A stretch of DNA of 64,000 nt from an uncultured Muribaculaceae bacterium (GTDB lineage Bacteria > Bacteroidota > Bacteroidia > Bacteroidales > Muribaculaceae). The position numbers and the translations under genes are program-made. Location of the stretch: NCBI GenBank assembly GCA_910579675.1, contig CAJTUF010000015.1:1-64000 (forward strand), given 5' to 3'. Shown one piece after another: positions 1-8,209 of the stretch (position 1 is the first letter of the stretch; every line of letters begins with the position of its first letter). The notes beneath the pieces were generated by a model that worked only from the letters and a program-made list of their open reading frames with translations, was not told the origin of the DNA and did not search any database.

Positions 1-28
1 CTTTTCCATTGTTCTAATTTTATTTCTG

Positions 29-36
29 CAAAGGTA
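29..36 (-). promoter_or_regulatory. Putative -7 box of a leftward gene leaving the window
   Basis: Read on the minus strand this is TACCTTTG, matching the Bacteroidetes TAnnTTTG box. About 20 bases further on, at positions 9 to 1, the minus strand reads ATG GAA AAG, so a gene beginning M-E-K probably leaves the window here. No good -33 TTTG was seen. Inference from a short motif only. Confidence 0.4.
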
Positions 37-94
37 CTAACTTATATCGGTAAACACAGCTTTTTTACTATGCGCCCCCAATAAGGCCGATTTA

Positions 95-1273
95 ATGTTA
101 TGCATAGCGATAATGTCGTTATGCATAACATTATTTTCATGCTCTTCGATGTCTGACAAAGAGTCGCACCAATCCATCCCGGTTATTGATTGGAGCATAA
201 AGCCAGAGACAGAGGTTTTAGACCTCGAGGATTTGGCTGATATAAAATATATCCCTTTGGAGACTAACGATTCCTGCCTGATTAAGCTGGCAACCGGACT
301 TGCGTTGGGAAATGACAGCATCGCTATTACTGATATAACGCTGCAAAAGGTGTTTATTTTCGACTCGTCAGGAGAATGTGTGGGAATAATCGACCGCCGA
401 GGTGAAGGTCCGGAAGAATTTCCGACAATGAGTACAACCGCCGTTGATTTCAATAGAAAAGAAGTATATGTTTATTCGATCATGAAAAATAGAATATATA
501 CTTATGACTTCAAAGGTGGTTATATCGGAAAATGTACTATTGATCGTCCGGGACAATATGAGGCCATATATAATTACAACGACTCATTGCTTATCGCTCA
601 TGATAAGACCAATCTCTCTATGGCCTTAGATATGCCTAACGACGAATTGTATAGATATATCACTATCAATAAGAAATCAGGCGAGGTCATTCCGCTGCCA
701 ATACGGATTGAACAGCCCATCGGTAATACTATCCGATGGCATAACTCTGACCACATAGATGTTGTCAAGATTGCGGGGCAGCCTATAATGTGTGATGGTA
801 ACCGGTTCGTTATAGCAGATTATTCAAGCGACACCATCTTTGAAATGAATAATGGTGTCCGTAATATCCTCGCTTGCCAGACAAATGTCGACAAATCTCG
901 TAAAATTCCCGATCGCGTGCAAGTCGAGGCCGTTTTAGGCAATCTGGTTTTTCTTGAGTATATCAGAGTGTCTGAAGTGGACAAGACGGGCATAAAATTT
1001 GACGAGGAAGTCGGCGGTTCGTATGTCTACAATTTGGAGACAAATGAACTTAAGTCCTACACCGCGAAACGGCCTTATCTAAAGCAAGACTCTAAAACCA
1101 TTCATCATCTTGGGATACAATCAAAACCATCGACTTATTGTTTCCCCATTTACATGGATCAACTGATGGATCAAGCTGAGAATGACAATTTAAGAGGGCC
1201 TATTTTAGATATCTTAAAATCTTTGAACGAGGATTCCAACCCCGTGTTAATGATCGCATCATTCAAGAACTGA
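95..1273 (+). CDS. Six-bladed beta-propeller lipoprotein
   Basis: A 392-residue protein with a short lipoprotein signal (residues 1-16, lipobox LFSC followed by SS), so it should be a lipid-anchored envelope protein. The body has repeated blade-like segments typical of the Bacteroidales six-bladed propeller family: a KYIPLET motif near residue 50, a hydrophobic strand followed by KVFIFDSSG near residue 80, then DRRGEGPEEF near residue 100. The ATG at 95 is chosen because it places a normal signal peptide at the N-terminus. It lies 9 bases before a second lipoprotein of similar build, so the two are probably co-transcribed. Members of this family occur next to peptide-modifying radical SAM genes and next to polysaccharide loci; substrate unknown. 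The DNA is AT-rich. Confidence 0.8.
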   Translation: MLCIAIMSLCITLFSCSSMSDKESHQSIPVIDWSIKPETEVLDLEDLADIKYIPLETNDSCLIKLATGLALGNDSIAITDITLQKVFIFDSSGECVGIIDRRGEGPEEFPTMSTTAVDFNRKEVYVYSIMKNRIYTYDFKGGYIGKCTIDRPGQYEAIYNYNDSLLIAHDKTNLSMALDMPNDELYRYITINKKSGEVIPLPIRIEQPIGNTIRWHNSDHIDVVKIAGQPIMCDGNRFVIADYSSDTIFEMNNGVRNILACQTNVDKSRKIPDRVQVEAVLGNLVFLEYIRVSEVDKTGIKFDEEVGGSYVYNLETNELKSYTAKRPYLKQDSKTIHHLGIQSKPSTYCFPIYMDQLMDQAENDNLRGPILDILKSLNEDSNPVLMIASFKN

Positions 1274-1282
1274 CGTAAACTG

Positions 1283-2287
1283 ATGTACAAGATATTTTAC
1301 CCGATTATTTTTGCGGCAGCGTTATTGGGATGCTCCGAGGCCGATCGTGAGCTAGCATTGGTATGCTTGAACTATGATTCGACATGTGATACTCTCAGGA
1401 TTGACATTCGCGATCTGGTGGATTCTTTGTCGTTTTACCAGCTGCCGACCTGGGGGCTTTCGGTAGCCTCCGTTTCTGATAACTATATATGTTTCAATTC
1501 TCATAACGGCTTCGGCAACTGTTATCTGATGGATCGCAGGAATCGCAGTGATTGCAAAGAGTTGAAAATCATTGGAGACGAACACATTACTGATGCCCTC
1601 ATAGATGAAGAAAGAGGACTTTTGCACATTGCTCATAGAGATGGTTTGATAGAACAATATGACTTGTCAACTGGTGTACTTGATAATACATTCTATAGCG
1701 ATGTCTCTGGACCTAAATTATTCAATAACGCGGACGGCTCAATAACGGTATTTCACCTTGCAATTGGAGATTGGCGCACCCCGTTTTGTTGCGCTACCAT
1801 CTCATATGATGACACCACCAAAAATGCTGTGCGGTTTTCTAAAACTCCCGGTCTGATATATTGGATGGGCGAGAACGGCTGTCCTAACGACTATCCATCT
1901 CCCTATGTATCCAGAAACGTAAAACCTGCGACTTTTAGCCTTCACGCTAAAGATACACTCTTTTCGTATGATCCCGAACGCAATATTATCACTCCTCGTT
2001 TTTACGTAACATGCAATGACTCCACGTACAGACAAAAGCGAACTGTGGAATTCCCCGGCGTGTTCTTGACATGGATATATGCCGATGGATCTTCTGATCT
2101 GATAATAACCTCGAAGCAAACCTCCCAATCTAAATTCGTCGAGATTTTGGATGCTTCGGGCAAGGGCAAGGTAACCATATGGGAATTTTGCGATGGATAT
2201 TATTACAAACGCCATGATATTCCATCGGATAACGGATCTACCATTTACGGTGTTATAATCGGAAAGCTAAACGATTTTTCTTTTTGA
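1283..2287 (+). CDS. Propeller-like lipoprotein of unknown function
   Basis: A 334-residue protein with an N-terminal lipoprotein signal (MYKIFYPIIFAAALLGC, lipobox LLGC). The rest is strand-rich with blade-like spacing (GLSVASVSDNYICFNSHNG near residue 60, LIDEERGLLHIAHRDGLIEQYD near residue 105), resembling a divergent version of the upstream propeller lipoprotein. It starts 9 bases after that gene and probably shares its transcript. No catalytic motif was recognised. Likely located at the outer or inner membrane facing the periplasm. Six-bladed propeller membership is an inference from pattern, weaker than for the first gene. Confidence 0.7.
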   Translation: MYKIFYPIIFAAALLGCSEADRELALVCLNYDSTCDTLRIDIRDLVDSLSFYQLPTWGLSVASVSDNYICFNSHNGFGNCYLMDRRNRSDCKELKIIGDEHITDALIDEERGLLHIAHRDGLIEQYDLSTGVLDNTFYSDVSGPKLFNNADGSITVFHLAIGDWRTPFCCATISYDDTTKNAVRFSKTPGLIYWMGENGCPNDYPSPYVSRNVKPATFSLHAKDTLFSYDPERNIITPRFYVTCNDSTYRQKRTVEFPGVFLTWIYADGSSDLIITSKQTSQSKFVEILDASGKGKVTIWEFCDGYYYKRHDIPSDNGSTIYGVIIGKLNDFSF

Positions 2288-2317
2288 CTCAAAGCAGCAA
2301 CAATGATCATCTCATAA

Positions 2318-2544
2318 GATACCATTAAGCGCAATCTCGCTTTTATACCTCAAATCGCATTTGAGGTGACTGATGCTTGTAACCTTAATTGCAGGTATTG
2401 TGGCTATTCCGACTTCTATTTCTGAAAGGGCAATGGATCCAACCCGCAGACTACATCTCGACTGACAACCTTTTCTTTGCTGTCAATCGGGCGTTGGGTG
2501 CACTGGGTGACACCAACCTCATCGATTTTTCTATGAGAGCCTGA
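2318..2544 (+). pseudogene. Relic of a radical SAM peptide-maturase-like gene
   Basis: Between stops, frame 2318-2425 reads IAFEVTDACNLNCRYCGYSD, which contains the CxxxCxxC iron-sulfur motif of radical SAM enzymes (C-N-L-N-C-R-Y-C, codons 2378-2401). It stops at TGA 2423-2425. A second protein-like frame, shifted by one phase, follows at 2428-2544 (GQWIQPADYISTDNLFFAVN and onward) and also stops. No start codon or full barrel is present, so this is a decayed fragment or a join of two fragments. The motif context (VTDACNLNCRYCGY) resembles Bacteroidales radical SAM maturases of ribosomal peptides, which often neighbour propeller lipoproteins. The second fragment was not recognised. Confidence 0.6.
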
Positions 2545-2618
2545 TATGTTCATTTATTTATCTGAAGTACTTATACTATCAGATGAAAACTCCAAACCCT
2601 GAACGAAATAATAAAATA

Positions 2619-2659
2619 AAAATGTGTCGGTAGCTTGTTTATTAGCTCCGACACATTTT
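2619..2659. terminator. Hairpin terminator at the end of the polysaccharide operon
   Basis: A 12-bp perfect stem, AAAATGTGTCGG (2619-2630) against CCGACACATTTT (2648-2659), with an inner AGCT/AGCT pairing. The A-rich and T-rich ends give a T tract in either direction, so it can end the leftward operon as well as rightward transcription from the lipoproteins. Confidence 0.8.
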
Positions 2660-2706
2660 ATTTCTTAAAATCCTTAATACTATAGGATGGAACTTCTCTT
2701 ATTCCA

Positions 2707-3978
2707 TTATAGCAAATCGATTGATGCCTTGATGGTGTCGACTATGTAGCGGACGTCGTCGTCGGTGACGTAGGGACCGGCGGGGAGGCAGATGCCTACT
2801 TTGAATAGGGCTTCGCTAACGCCGTTGACGTAGGCGGGAGCGTTGCGGTAGACGGGCTGCTTGTGCATCGGCTTCCAGAGGGGACGGGCCTCGATGTTGG
2901 CCTTGTCGAGGTAGACGCGCAAGGCTTCGACATTGTCATTGGGCTGGCAGTCGGTTGTGGCCGATGACGCAGCGTGGATCACGCCCGCGGCGCCACCGAC
3001 TGCACCTGTGATGATGGTCTTGTAAGCATTCTCCTGACCCTTGATTTTGAGGTCGGGGTCGAGAGTGGCAGTGCATAGCCAGAAGTTAGAGTCATATTCC
3101 GGCGCAGGATTGCAATGCATAGTTATCCCCCTGACATCTTTCAGCAATTCGCAATAAAGCTCCTGCACATGCTTGTGGTGGGCGATATGATCGTTGATGA
3201 TGGTCATCTGGCCGCGGCCAATACCGGCGCAGATATTGCTCATGCGGTAGTTGTAACCGATGGCCTCATGCTGATAGTAGGGATAGGATTCGCGGGCTTG
3301 GGTGGCATACCACATGATGGTGTTCTTGTCCTCGGCGTTGTCACACACAAGTGCTCCGCCGCCGGATGTGGTGATCATCTTGTTGCCGTTGAACGACAGC
3401 ACGCCATATTTGCCAAACGTGCCGAGCACCTGTCCATCGTAGCGCGAACCAAGTCCTTCGGCAGCGTCCTCGATCACAGGAATCTCATAGCGATTGGCAA
3501 TCTCCATAATGCGGTCAATCTTATAAGGCATTCCATAGAGAGCCACGGGAATGATTGCCTTAGGCTTGCGACCGGTCTTGGCAATACGATCTTTAATGGC
3601 CTCCTCGAGCAGTTCCGGATCCATATTCCACGATTCCTTTTCAGAATCGACAAATACAGGCGTGGCACCGCAATAAGTGATCGGATGGCTCGATGCGCAG
3701 AACGTGAAGCTCTGCACCAACACCTCATCGCCCGGTCCTACACCGCAAGCAATCAGCGCAAGATGCACAGCAGCCGTACCGGCCGACAACGCCACCACTT
3801 TCTTGTCGAGCGGTGCTGCGCCCTCGCGATCGTTTACAAATTCCTCAAGGTCTTTTTCAAAACCATTGACATTCGGGCCAAGAGGCACAACCCAATTCTG
3901 GTCAAACGCCTCCTTGATAAAATCCTGTTCCTTGCCTGACATATGCGCCAAACAAAGCAATATCCGTTCTCTTTCCAT
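2707..3978 (-). CDS. DegT/DnrJ/EryC1/StrS sugar aminotransferase
   Basis: A 423-residue pyridoxal-phosphate aminotransferase of the sugar-nucleotide type. It probably aminates a keto-sugar nucleotide made for the surface polysaccharide. Visible family motifs are LSAGTAAVHLAL (around residue 65), VIEDAAEGLGS (around 172) and SFNGNKMITTSGGGALV (around 197), where the lysine of GNK is the expected PLP-binding residue. The C-terminus (RPLWKPMHKQPVY, CLPAGP) is typical of the PglE-like branch. The start overlaps the stop of the zinc-ribbon gene, so it is the last gene of the operon, followed by a hairpin at 2619-2659. It is GC-richer than most genes upstream, which suggests a separate origin or longer residence. 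Confidence 0.9.
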   Translation of the reverse strand: MERERILLCLAHMSGKEQDFIKEAFDQNWVVPLGPNVNGFEKDLEEFVNDREGAAPLDKKVVALSAGTAAVHLALIACGVGPGDEVLVQSFTFCASSHPITYCGATPVFVDSEKESWNMDPELLEEAIKDRIAKTGRKPKAIIPVALYGMPYKIDRIMEIANRYEIPVIEDAAEGLGSRYDGQVLGTFGKYGVLSFNGNKMITTSGGGALVCDNAEDKNTIMWYATQARESYPYYQHEAIGYNYRMSNICAGIGRGQMTIINDHIAHHKHVQELYCELLKDVRGITMHCNPAPEYDSNFWLCTATLDPDLKIKGQENAYKTIITGAVGGAAGVIHAASSATTDCQPNDNVEALRVYLDKANIEARPLWKPMHKQPVYRNAPAYVNGVSEALFKVGICLPAGPYVTDDDVRYIVDTIKASIDLL

Positions 3979-4202
3979 TAATCTTGTTTATCTAAATATT
4001 CTGATTTATATGGCTCTATTGTATTTTCCAATGAAACGATTGATTCATCAAAAAAATACATAGTGTTTTTCTGTCCTAAAGAATCACCACAGACTGGACA
4101 ATAGTAGTGGTCATATGTTTTGGCGGGATATTTTTCACCAACTTCAGTAATACTCACAATTGTATTACATTTTGGACAAGTTTTAGTAAACGAAGTTTTC
4201 AT
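3978..4202 (-). CDS. Small zinc-ribbon protein
   Basis: A 74-residue protein with two CxxC knuckles, CPKC at residues 9-12 and CPVC at about residues 35-38, making a likely zinc ribbon, followed by an acidic tail. It sits six bases after the priming sugar transferase and its stop overlaps the ATG of the aminotransferase, so it is translated within the polysaccharide operon. No enzyme motif is present. It may be a regulatory or assembly partner of its neighbours, but this is only inferred from position. The sequence is AT-rich like the genes at 4.8-13.5 kb and unlike the aminotransferase downstream. Confidence 0.7.
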   Translation of the reverse strand: MKTSFTKTCPKCNTIVSITEVGEKYPAKTYDHYYCPVCGDSLGQKNTMYFFDESIVSLENTIEPYKSEYLDKQD

Positions 4203-4208
4203 ATGTTT

Positions 4209-4862
4209 CTAAATTATTTCGTCGTTATAGTGCATCTTGCGACCGAGGACGGTGCAGAATATCATCTGAATGTCCTTGATAAAGCTGTAATGATGAAGAT
4301 AGTAGCGGTTTATGCGGACTTTGTCGGGATATATCACCTTGTCGTTGTACTCCTCTGCGATTACTTGTGTCGGTCGGTTGTCTCCCTCGGATTGTTTCTT
4401 TGCAACATAGTCAGAAATCATCTCATCTTCAAGGCGATACTTCAGTGTGGCGGGTCCTGTGATACCGGGACGGAGTTTCAACACTTCGCGGTCGGAGCCT
4501 TTGAGTTGATCGGCATATCCCGGTACGTCCGGACGAGGGCCAACAAACGACATATTGCCGACAAGAACATCCCAAAGCCCGGGCAACTCATCGAGCTTAT
4601 AGTGACGGAGTTTAGCTCCAAGCGGAGTGATGCGATTGTCACCGGCCACACTGACAGTCGAGCCGCTATGCTTTACGGTCATTGTGCGGAATTTATGGCA
4701 GGTAAACAACTTGCCATCCTTGCCCACACGCTTCTGCTTGAAGATAACCGGTCCCCCAGGCATCTTAATACGGATAAGAACGGCAACGACAAGAAGTACA
4801 GGCCAAAGCACCAGCAGCCCAATGAGCGCCATCAGCCTGTCAAAGATGTATTTAATACCCAT
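4209..4862 (-). CDS. Bacterial sugar transferase (priming, PglC-like)
   Basis: A 217-residue phosphoglycosyl transferase that should attach the first sugar phosphate to undecaprenyl phosphate at the inner membrane and so start each repeat unit. One hydrophobic re-entrant helix lies at residues 4-32 (LMALIGLLVLWPVLLVVAVL). It is followed by the family motifs VIFKQKRVGKDG (about 39-50), CHKFRTM (about 55-61), LDELPGLWDVLVGNMSFVGP (about 91-110) and RPGITG (about 131-136). The length fits the short monotopic class. It is located between LicD (8 bases upstream) and the zinc-ribbon gene. The aminotransferase two genes downstream may help make its amino-sugar substrate; this last point is inference. 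Confidence 0.92.
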   Translation of the reverse strand: MGIKYIFDRLMALIGLLVLWPVLLVVAVLIRIKMPGGPVIFKQKRVGKDGKLFTCHKFRTMTVKHSGSTVSVAGDNRITPLGAKLRHYKLDELPGLWDVLVGNMSFVGPRPDVPGYADQLKGSDREVLKLRPGITGPATLKYRLEDEMISDYVAKKQSEGDNRPTQVIAEEYNDKVIYPDKVRINRYYLHHYSFIKDIQMIFCTVLGRKMHYNDEII

Positions 4863-4870
4863 ACTTATGA

Positions 4871-5737
4871 TTAGAAAAGATATTTCTCATCTGAACGGTC
4901 CGAATATTCCCGTGGCAAAAGGTTCCATGTAGAGGCATGTTGCTCATACTTGATTCTTTCAGCAGATGGTGGTTTCATATAGTCACCAAATCTATCAGTA
5001 AGAAATCTCTCAAGGCCGGAGGCAACGTTCAGAGAAATAGTCTCGAAAGGTACGCGTTTAGATTCAGCAAAGTCATCATAGCGATATTTACCGTTCTTGA
5101 AAAGTGCTTTTCCAAGGAAGTTGCAGAAGTATTCCGTACGGCGGTCTCGCCATCTATAGACCTGTTTAAGCCCATAATTCAGAAGAAAACGTTTGGGCAG
5201 GACTTTCGCACATTTTACAGCGAGCCCGGCCATGCCGCCCCTCCTGTTATAAGGCTTATTGGCAAGACCTTTGACAATTAAATATTTAGCCCAAAAATAT
5301 TGCCAACGTTGAGCCATGCGATTATCGGGACAAGTATGAAGGATAAAAATATCAATATATACACCATGATGAATTTTCCAACCCTTGATTATTTCTTCCT
5401 CATAATATGAGTTGTTTAACCTCACCTTTGCGGTAATCACTCGGCCATTTGCGGCACCAAGTTCCTGAAGAGAGTAATGCTCTTTATCGCCATATTTATT
5501 AAACACCTCTCTAAACGACTCATATTCAGCTGGTGTCATGAATATGTCGAGGTCATCGTCCCAGGGAATAAATCCACCATGCCGTTTTGCTCCAAGTGCA
5601 GAACCGCCCATCAGGCGGTAGTTTATATCGTGCTCTACACAAAGCTTGTCTACATAAGCGGCAATATTCAGGATTACATTCTGAAGCTCCTTGAGTTCAT
5701 AAGAATCTTCAGTGTCCTTTCGCATTAATTCATTCAT
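4871..5737 (-). CDS. LicD family phosphotransferase
   Basis: A 288-residue protein of the LicD (nucleotidyltransferase-fold) family. Family members move a phospho-alcohol, such as phosphocholine or a phospho-polyol, from a CDP donor to a glycan. The hallmark is LMGGSALGAKRHGGFIPWDD with the DDLDIF acidic motif around residues 42-66. The start overlaps the end of the upstream iron-sulfur gene by 8 bases. A TagD-like cytidylyltransferase two genes upstream could make the CDP-linked donor, which would fit glycerol-phosphate or a related substituent better than choline; this is inference. It is a soluble or membrane-associated cytoplasmic enzyme in the polysaccharide operon. Confidence 0.88.
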   Translation of the reverse strand: MNELMRKDTEDSYELKELQNVILNIAAYVDKLCVEHDINYRLMGGSALGAKRHGGFIPWDDDLDIFMTPAEYESFREVFNKYGDKEHYSLQELGAANGRVITAKVRLNNSYYEEEIIKGWKIHHGVYIDIFILHTCPDNRMAQRWQYFWAKYLIVKGLANKPYNRRGGMAGLAVKCAKVLPKRFLLNYGLKQVYRWRDRRTEYFCNFLGKALFKNGKYRYDDFAESKRVPFETISLNVASGLERFLTDRFGDYMKPPSAERIKYEQHASTWNLLPREYSDRSDEKYLF

Positions 5738-6947
5738 ACTTCATTCTTTTATCCATCAGCTTCCGGACAATCCGGCGCAAGAACCCGGGCATCCCATAAT
5801 ATAGATCGAAAATCCACTGACGTTTGGATTTTAAGTGCCTGTTCACTACCTCATCGAAGGATTCAGATTCAAGAGCTTTAAAAAGAAGCTCTCTCTCAGG
5901 TTTCAGTCGAGTTGGAGACTTCAGACATCCATTATTCTCAATCGCTACTTCAATCGGAAAATCTTCGTGCCATATAAGACCTTTTTTTTCAAGCGTAACG
6001 AAGAATTTTTTACCTTTTTCAGTATTTACTATCACCTGCGAAATGCCGGTTTTAGCATCTAAAGATGGATTGTATTTTTCAATACCCCAGAAATCGCCCA
6101 ATGTGATATCTGCACTCCTTTCCGGCCGAGCCCATTTGCAGCGGTAGCACGAGGGTCTGAGAGTGATATATTTTTGAAATCCGAAATAGAATGGATTCTG
6201 ATAATGCAACCCGTTCACGGTTTTCAGTTTTCCGTTCTTCAAGCACTCATAAGAAAATGCCTGAGGGTGCAGAGCGTTCTTATACTTAGACCTGAACGAG
6301 AAAGACCGCACGCGGCAAGAATATTTTGACTCAATCCAGGCTATAGTTTTGTCGAATAGGTTCTGAGAGGGAACGCCATGGCAAACGACTTCCACTGTTA
6401 TCAGATTATCATTCTTAGTGCCAACGGCGTTGCGGATGGCATTACATTGGCAGGGTGTTCCGGCGAATAGAGTGATTCTGCCACTGCGGACATCTTTCAA
6501 AACTTCCACGAAGCTACCGGACGTGTTGCTTTGGAGATACTTCGATTTCATAAGCGGCACTAACTCGTCGACGTTTGTAGCGCAGCGATGAACCAGCTTG
6601 AGGTTATCGTCGAACGCAGCGCCATAGACATGCCCCCCTGCCGAAAGTACCTCCTGAGCCAAGAGGCCGAAAACACCACCCGAAGAGCCTGCTTTTCGGG
6701 CTTCCTCAGAATTGGCATACGCAGCAGATGCCATGTCGGCTTTCTCATAGAACGAAGGATTAATTTCGGGACATGTACGCTGGCATTTGCTGCATGATAT
6801 ACAGATAGACTCGTCGACAGAAGGATAGAAGAAACCTTCCTTATCCTCCTTGAACGAAATACAATTCACCGGACACACATCCCAGCAAGTTCTGCAACCG
6901 CAGCAGTCCTCGCGCGCCAAGACGGAGATGTTCTTGCTATTTTCCAT
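5730..6947 (-). CDS. F420 hydrogenase/dehydrogenase beta-subunit-like iron-sulfur protein
   Basis: An N-terminal two-cluster ferredoxin domain (CCGCRTCWDVCPVNC near residues 15-29, then CISCSKCQRTCPE near 49-61) is followed by FrhB-type domains (SSGGVFGLLAQ near 88, ATPCQCNAIRN near 163, and the cysteine-rich LRPSCYRCKWARPERSADI near 263). This architecture is common in polysaccharide loci, usually beside pyruvyl transferases; none is seen here. The substrate and electron donor are unknown. The ATG at 6947 is preferred over the GTG at 6956 because only weak upstream sequence lies between them; the start overlaps the cytidylyltransferase stop. An A8 run in the coding strand is noted at 5992-5999. 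Confidence 0.85.
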   Translation of the reverse strand: MENSKNISVLAREDCCGCRTCWDVCPVNCISFKEDKEGFFYPSVDESICISCSKCQRTCPEINPSFYEKADMASAAYANSEEARKAGSSGGVFGLLAQEVLSAGGHVYGAAFDDNLKLVHRCATNVDELVPLMKSKYLQSNTSGSFVEVLKDVRSGRITLFAGTPCQCNAIRNAVGTKNDNLITVEVVCHGVPSQNLFDKTIAWIESKYSCRVRSFSFRSKYKNALHPQAFSYECLKNGKLKTVNGLHYQNPFYFGFQKYITLRPSCYRCKWARPERSADITLGDFWGIEKYNPSLDAKTGISQVIVNTEKGKKFFVTLEKKGLIWHEDFPIEVAIENNGCLKSPTRLKPERELLFKALESESFDEVVNRHLKSKRQWIFDLYYGMPGFLRRIVRKLMDKRMKYE

Positions 6948-7353
6948 TTTTCTCACGAAGCATAGTCGAGCTTATCCCCGCCGTAGGAGTAAGATATATT
7001 ATCTCAACACCAACTTCCGCAAACTTAGCCTCATAGCTGTTGTATAACTCCGTCCCTTTCCATTCGCTGCCATGAAACATCGCATCGAATTTGAGATGCT
7101 GCCAAGCCTCGAATTTATCCATGGATTCCTGGGGCACGACCTCATCCACATAGCGGCACGCACCCACGATAGCAAGTCGGTGTTCAAAGGGAATCACGGG
7201 CTTATGATGTTTGTAGGACTCTACGACTTCATCGGTGCTGACACCGACAATAAGACGGTCGCACTGTTCTTTGGCCCGGCGGATTATGTTGAGATGCCCG
7301 ATGTGGAACATATCGAAAACACCGGTTGTATACCCGATTTTATATTTTTTCAT
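6937..7353 (-). CDS. Cytidylyltransferase, glycerol-3-phosphate (TagD) type
   Basis: A 138-residue nucleotidyltransferase of the TagD/GCT class, which joins CTP with glycerol-3-phosphate or a similar phospho-alcohol. The motifs are TTGVFDMFHIGHLNIIRRAK (residues about 9-28, with the HxGH signature), RLAIV near residue 59 and the C-terminal ISSTMLRE near residue 127. Length matches stand-alone family members. Its ATG overlaps the stop of the upstream glycosyltransferase (ATGA), which indicates coupled translation. Together with LicD two genes downstream it could supply a CDP-activated substituent for the polysaccharide (inference). Confidence 0.9.
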   Translation of the reverse strand: MKKYKIGYTTGVFDMFHIGHLNIIRRAKEQCDRLIVGVSTDEVVESYKHHKPVIPFEHRLAIVGACRYVDEVVPQESMDKFEAWQHLKFDAMFHGSEWKGTELYNSYEAKFAEVGVEIIYLTPTAGISSTMLREKNGK

Positions 7354-8168
7354 TTCCTAAAAAGTTTTTGAAATATGAACCCACGTAACTTATTCGGCAT
7401 CGCCACCTGAATGGCAAAGCGGCCAAGAACGTTAAAACAGTATCTGGGAAGAGAGATAACTCCATGCTTGAGCATATAGCCCTGCAACCCCGCCTCGCTC
7501 TTGAAATACTTCCATCCCCCACGCCGACGGTACATCTCATCTCCGACACGGACATTTACCAAGTTATCCGGGAGATTTTTGAATGTGTACCCGGCTTTTG
7601 CCAAGCGAATCCACAGATAGTAATCCTCTTCGCAGAACCATTCCTGATAGCCTCCGACTGCTTGTACGTAATCCTTGCGGAACATTACCGTTACAAGATT
7701 CATGGGACAACGGCCCTTAAGATACTTCTTGATGTCGGCATCGGCAATAGGGACAATCCGTGTACCGACAATATTGTCTTGCGAGCCTATAAATTCATTA
7801 ATTTGACCACCGATAACAGCAATATGCGGATTCTCTTCATAGGCCTTTATCTGCTTTTCAAAACGATCTGGAACGGAGATGTCGTCGGCGTCCATTATTG
7901 CCACTAAATTATTTGACGCAGCCATAAGCCCCGCTTGCCTCGCGCCGGCATGTCCAAGATTTTCGGGCAGCCGTACTACTTTGAAAAGTCTATCCTTTTC
8001 AAGAGAAGAAACATAATCATCAAGGTCGCCATGAATAGGACCATCAACAACAATAATTACTTCAGAAGGTTTTTTCGATTGATATTTAGTTACACTTTCA
8101 ACAGCCAATCTGAAGAGCTCCGTGCTATCACGATGATAGACACATATCGCTACTGAAAAATCACACAT
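7350..8168 (-). CDS. Family 2 glycosyltransferase
   Basis: A 272-residue GT-A glycosyltransferase. The N-terminus FSVAICVYHRDSTELFRLAV, the VIIVVDGP strand (about residue 39) and the NNLVAIMDADDISVPDRFEKQ segment (about 86-106, metal-binding DAD) are characteristic of family 2. The acceptor region has EEDYYLWIRLAKAG (about 181-194), with the likely catalytic ED. It should add a sugar to the lipid-linked repeat on the cytoplasmic side. It starts 41 bases after the preceding glycosyltransferase and overlaps the cytidylyltransferase gene by an ATGA. The sugar specificity cannot be read. Confidence 0.9.
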   Translation of the reverse strand: MCDFSVAICVYHRDSTELFRLAVESVTKYQSKKPSEVIIVVDGPIHGDLDDYVSSLEKDRLFKVVRLPENLGHAGARQAGLMAASNNLVAIMDADDISVPDRFEKQIKAYEENPHIAVIGGQINEFIGSQDNIVGTRIVPIADADIKKYLKGRCPMNLVTVMFRKDYVQAVGGYQEWFCEEDYYLWIRLAKAGYTFKNLPDNLVNVRVGDEMYRRRGGWKYFKSEAGLQGYMLKHGVISLPRYCFNVLGRFAIQVAMPNKLRGFIFQKLFRK

Positions 8169-8209
8169 ATGAACTTATTCAGTCTAAAGGGTTATAATCC
8201 AATATCCAT

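Noticed and set aside
5992..5999. A8 run in the F420-dehydrogenase-like gene as a further slippage site
   Set aside because: A/T runs of this length are common in AT-rich DNA and the gene is in frame; not strong enough as evidence for switching.
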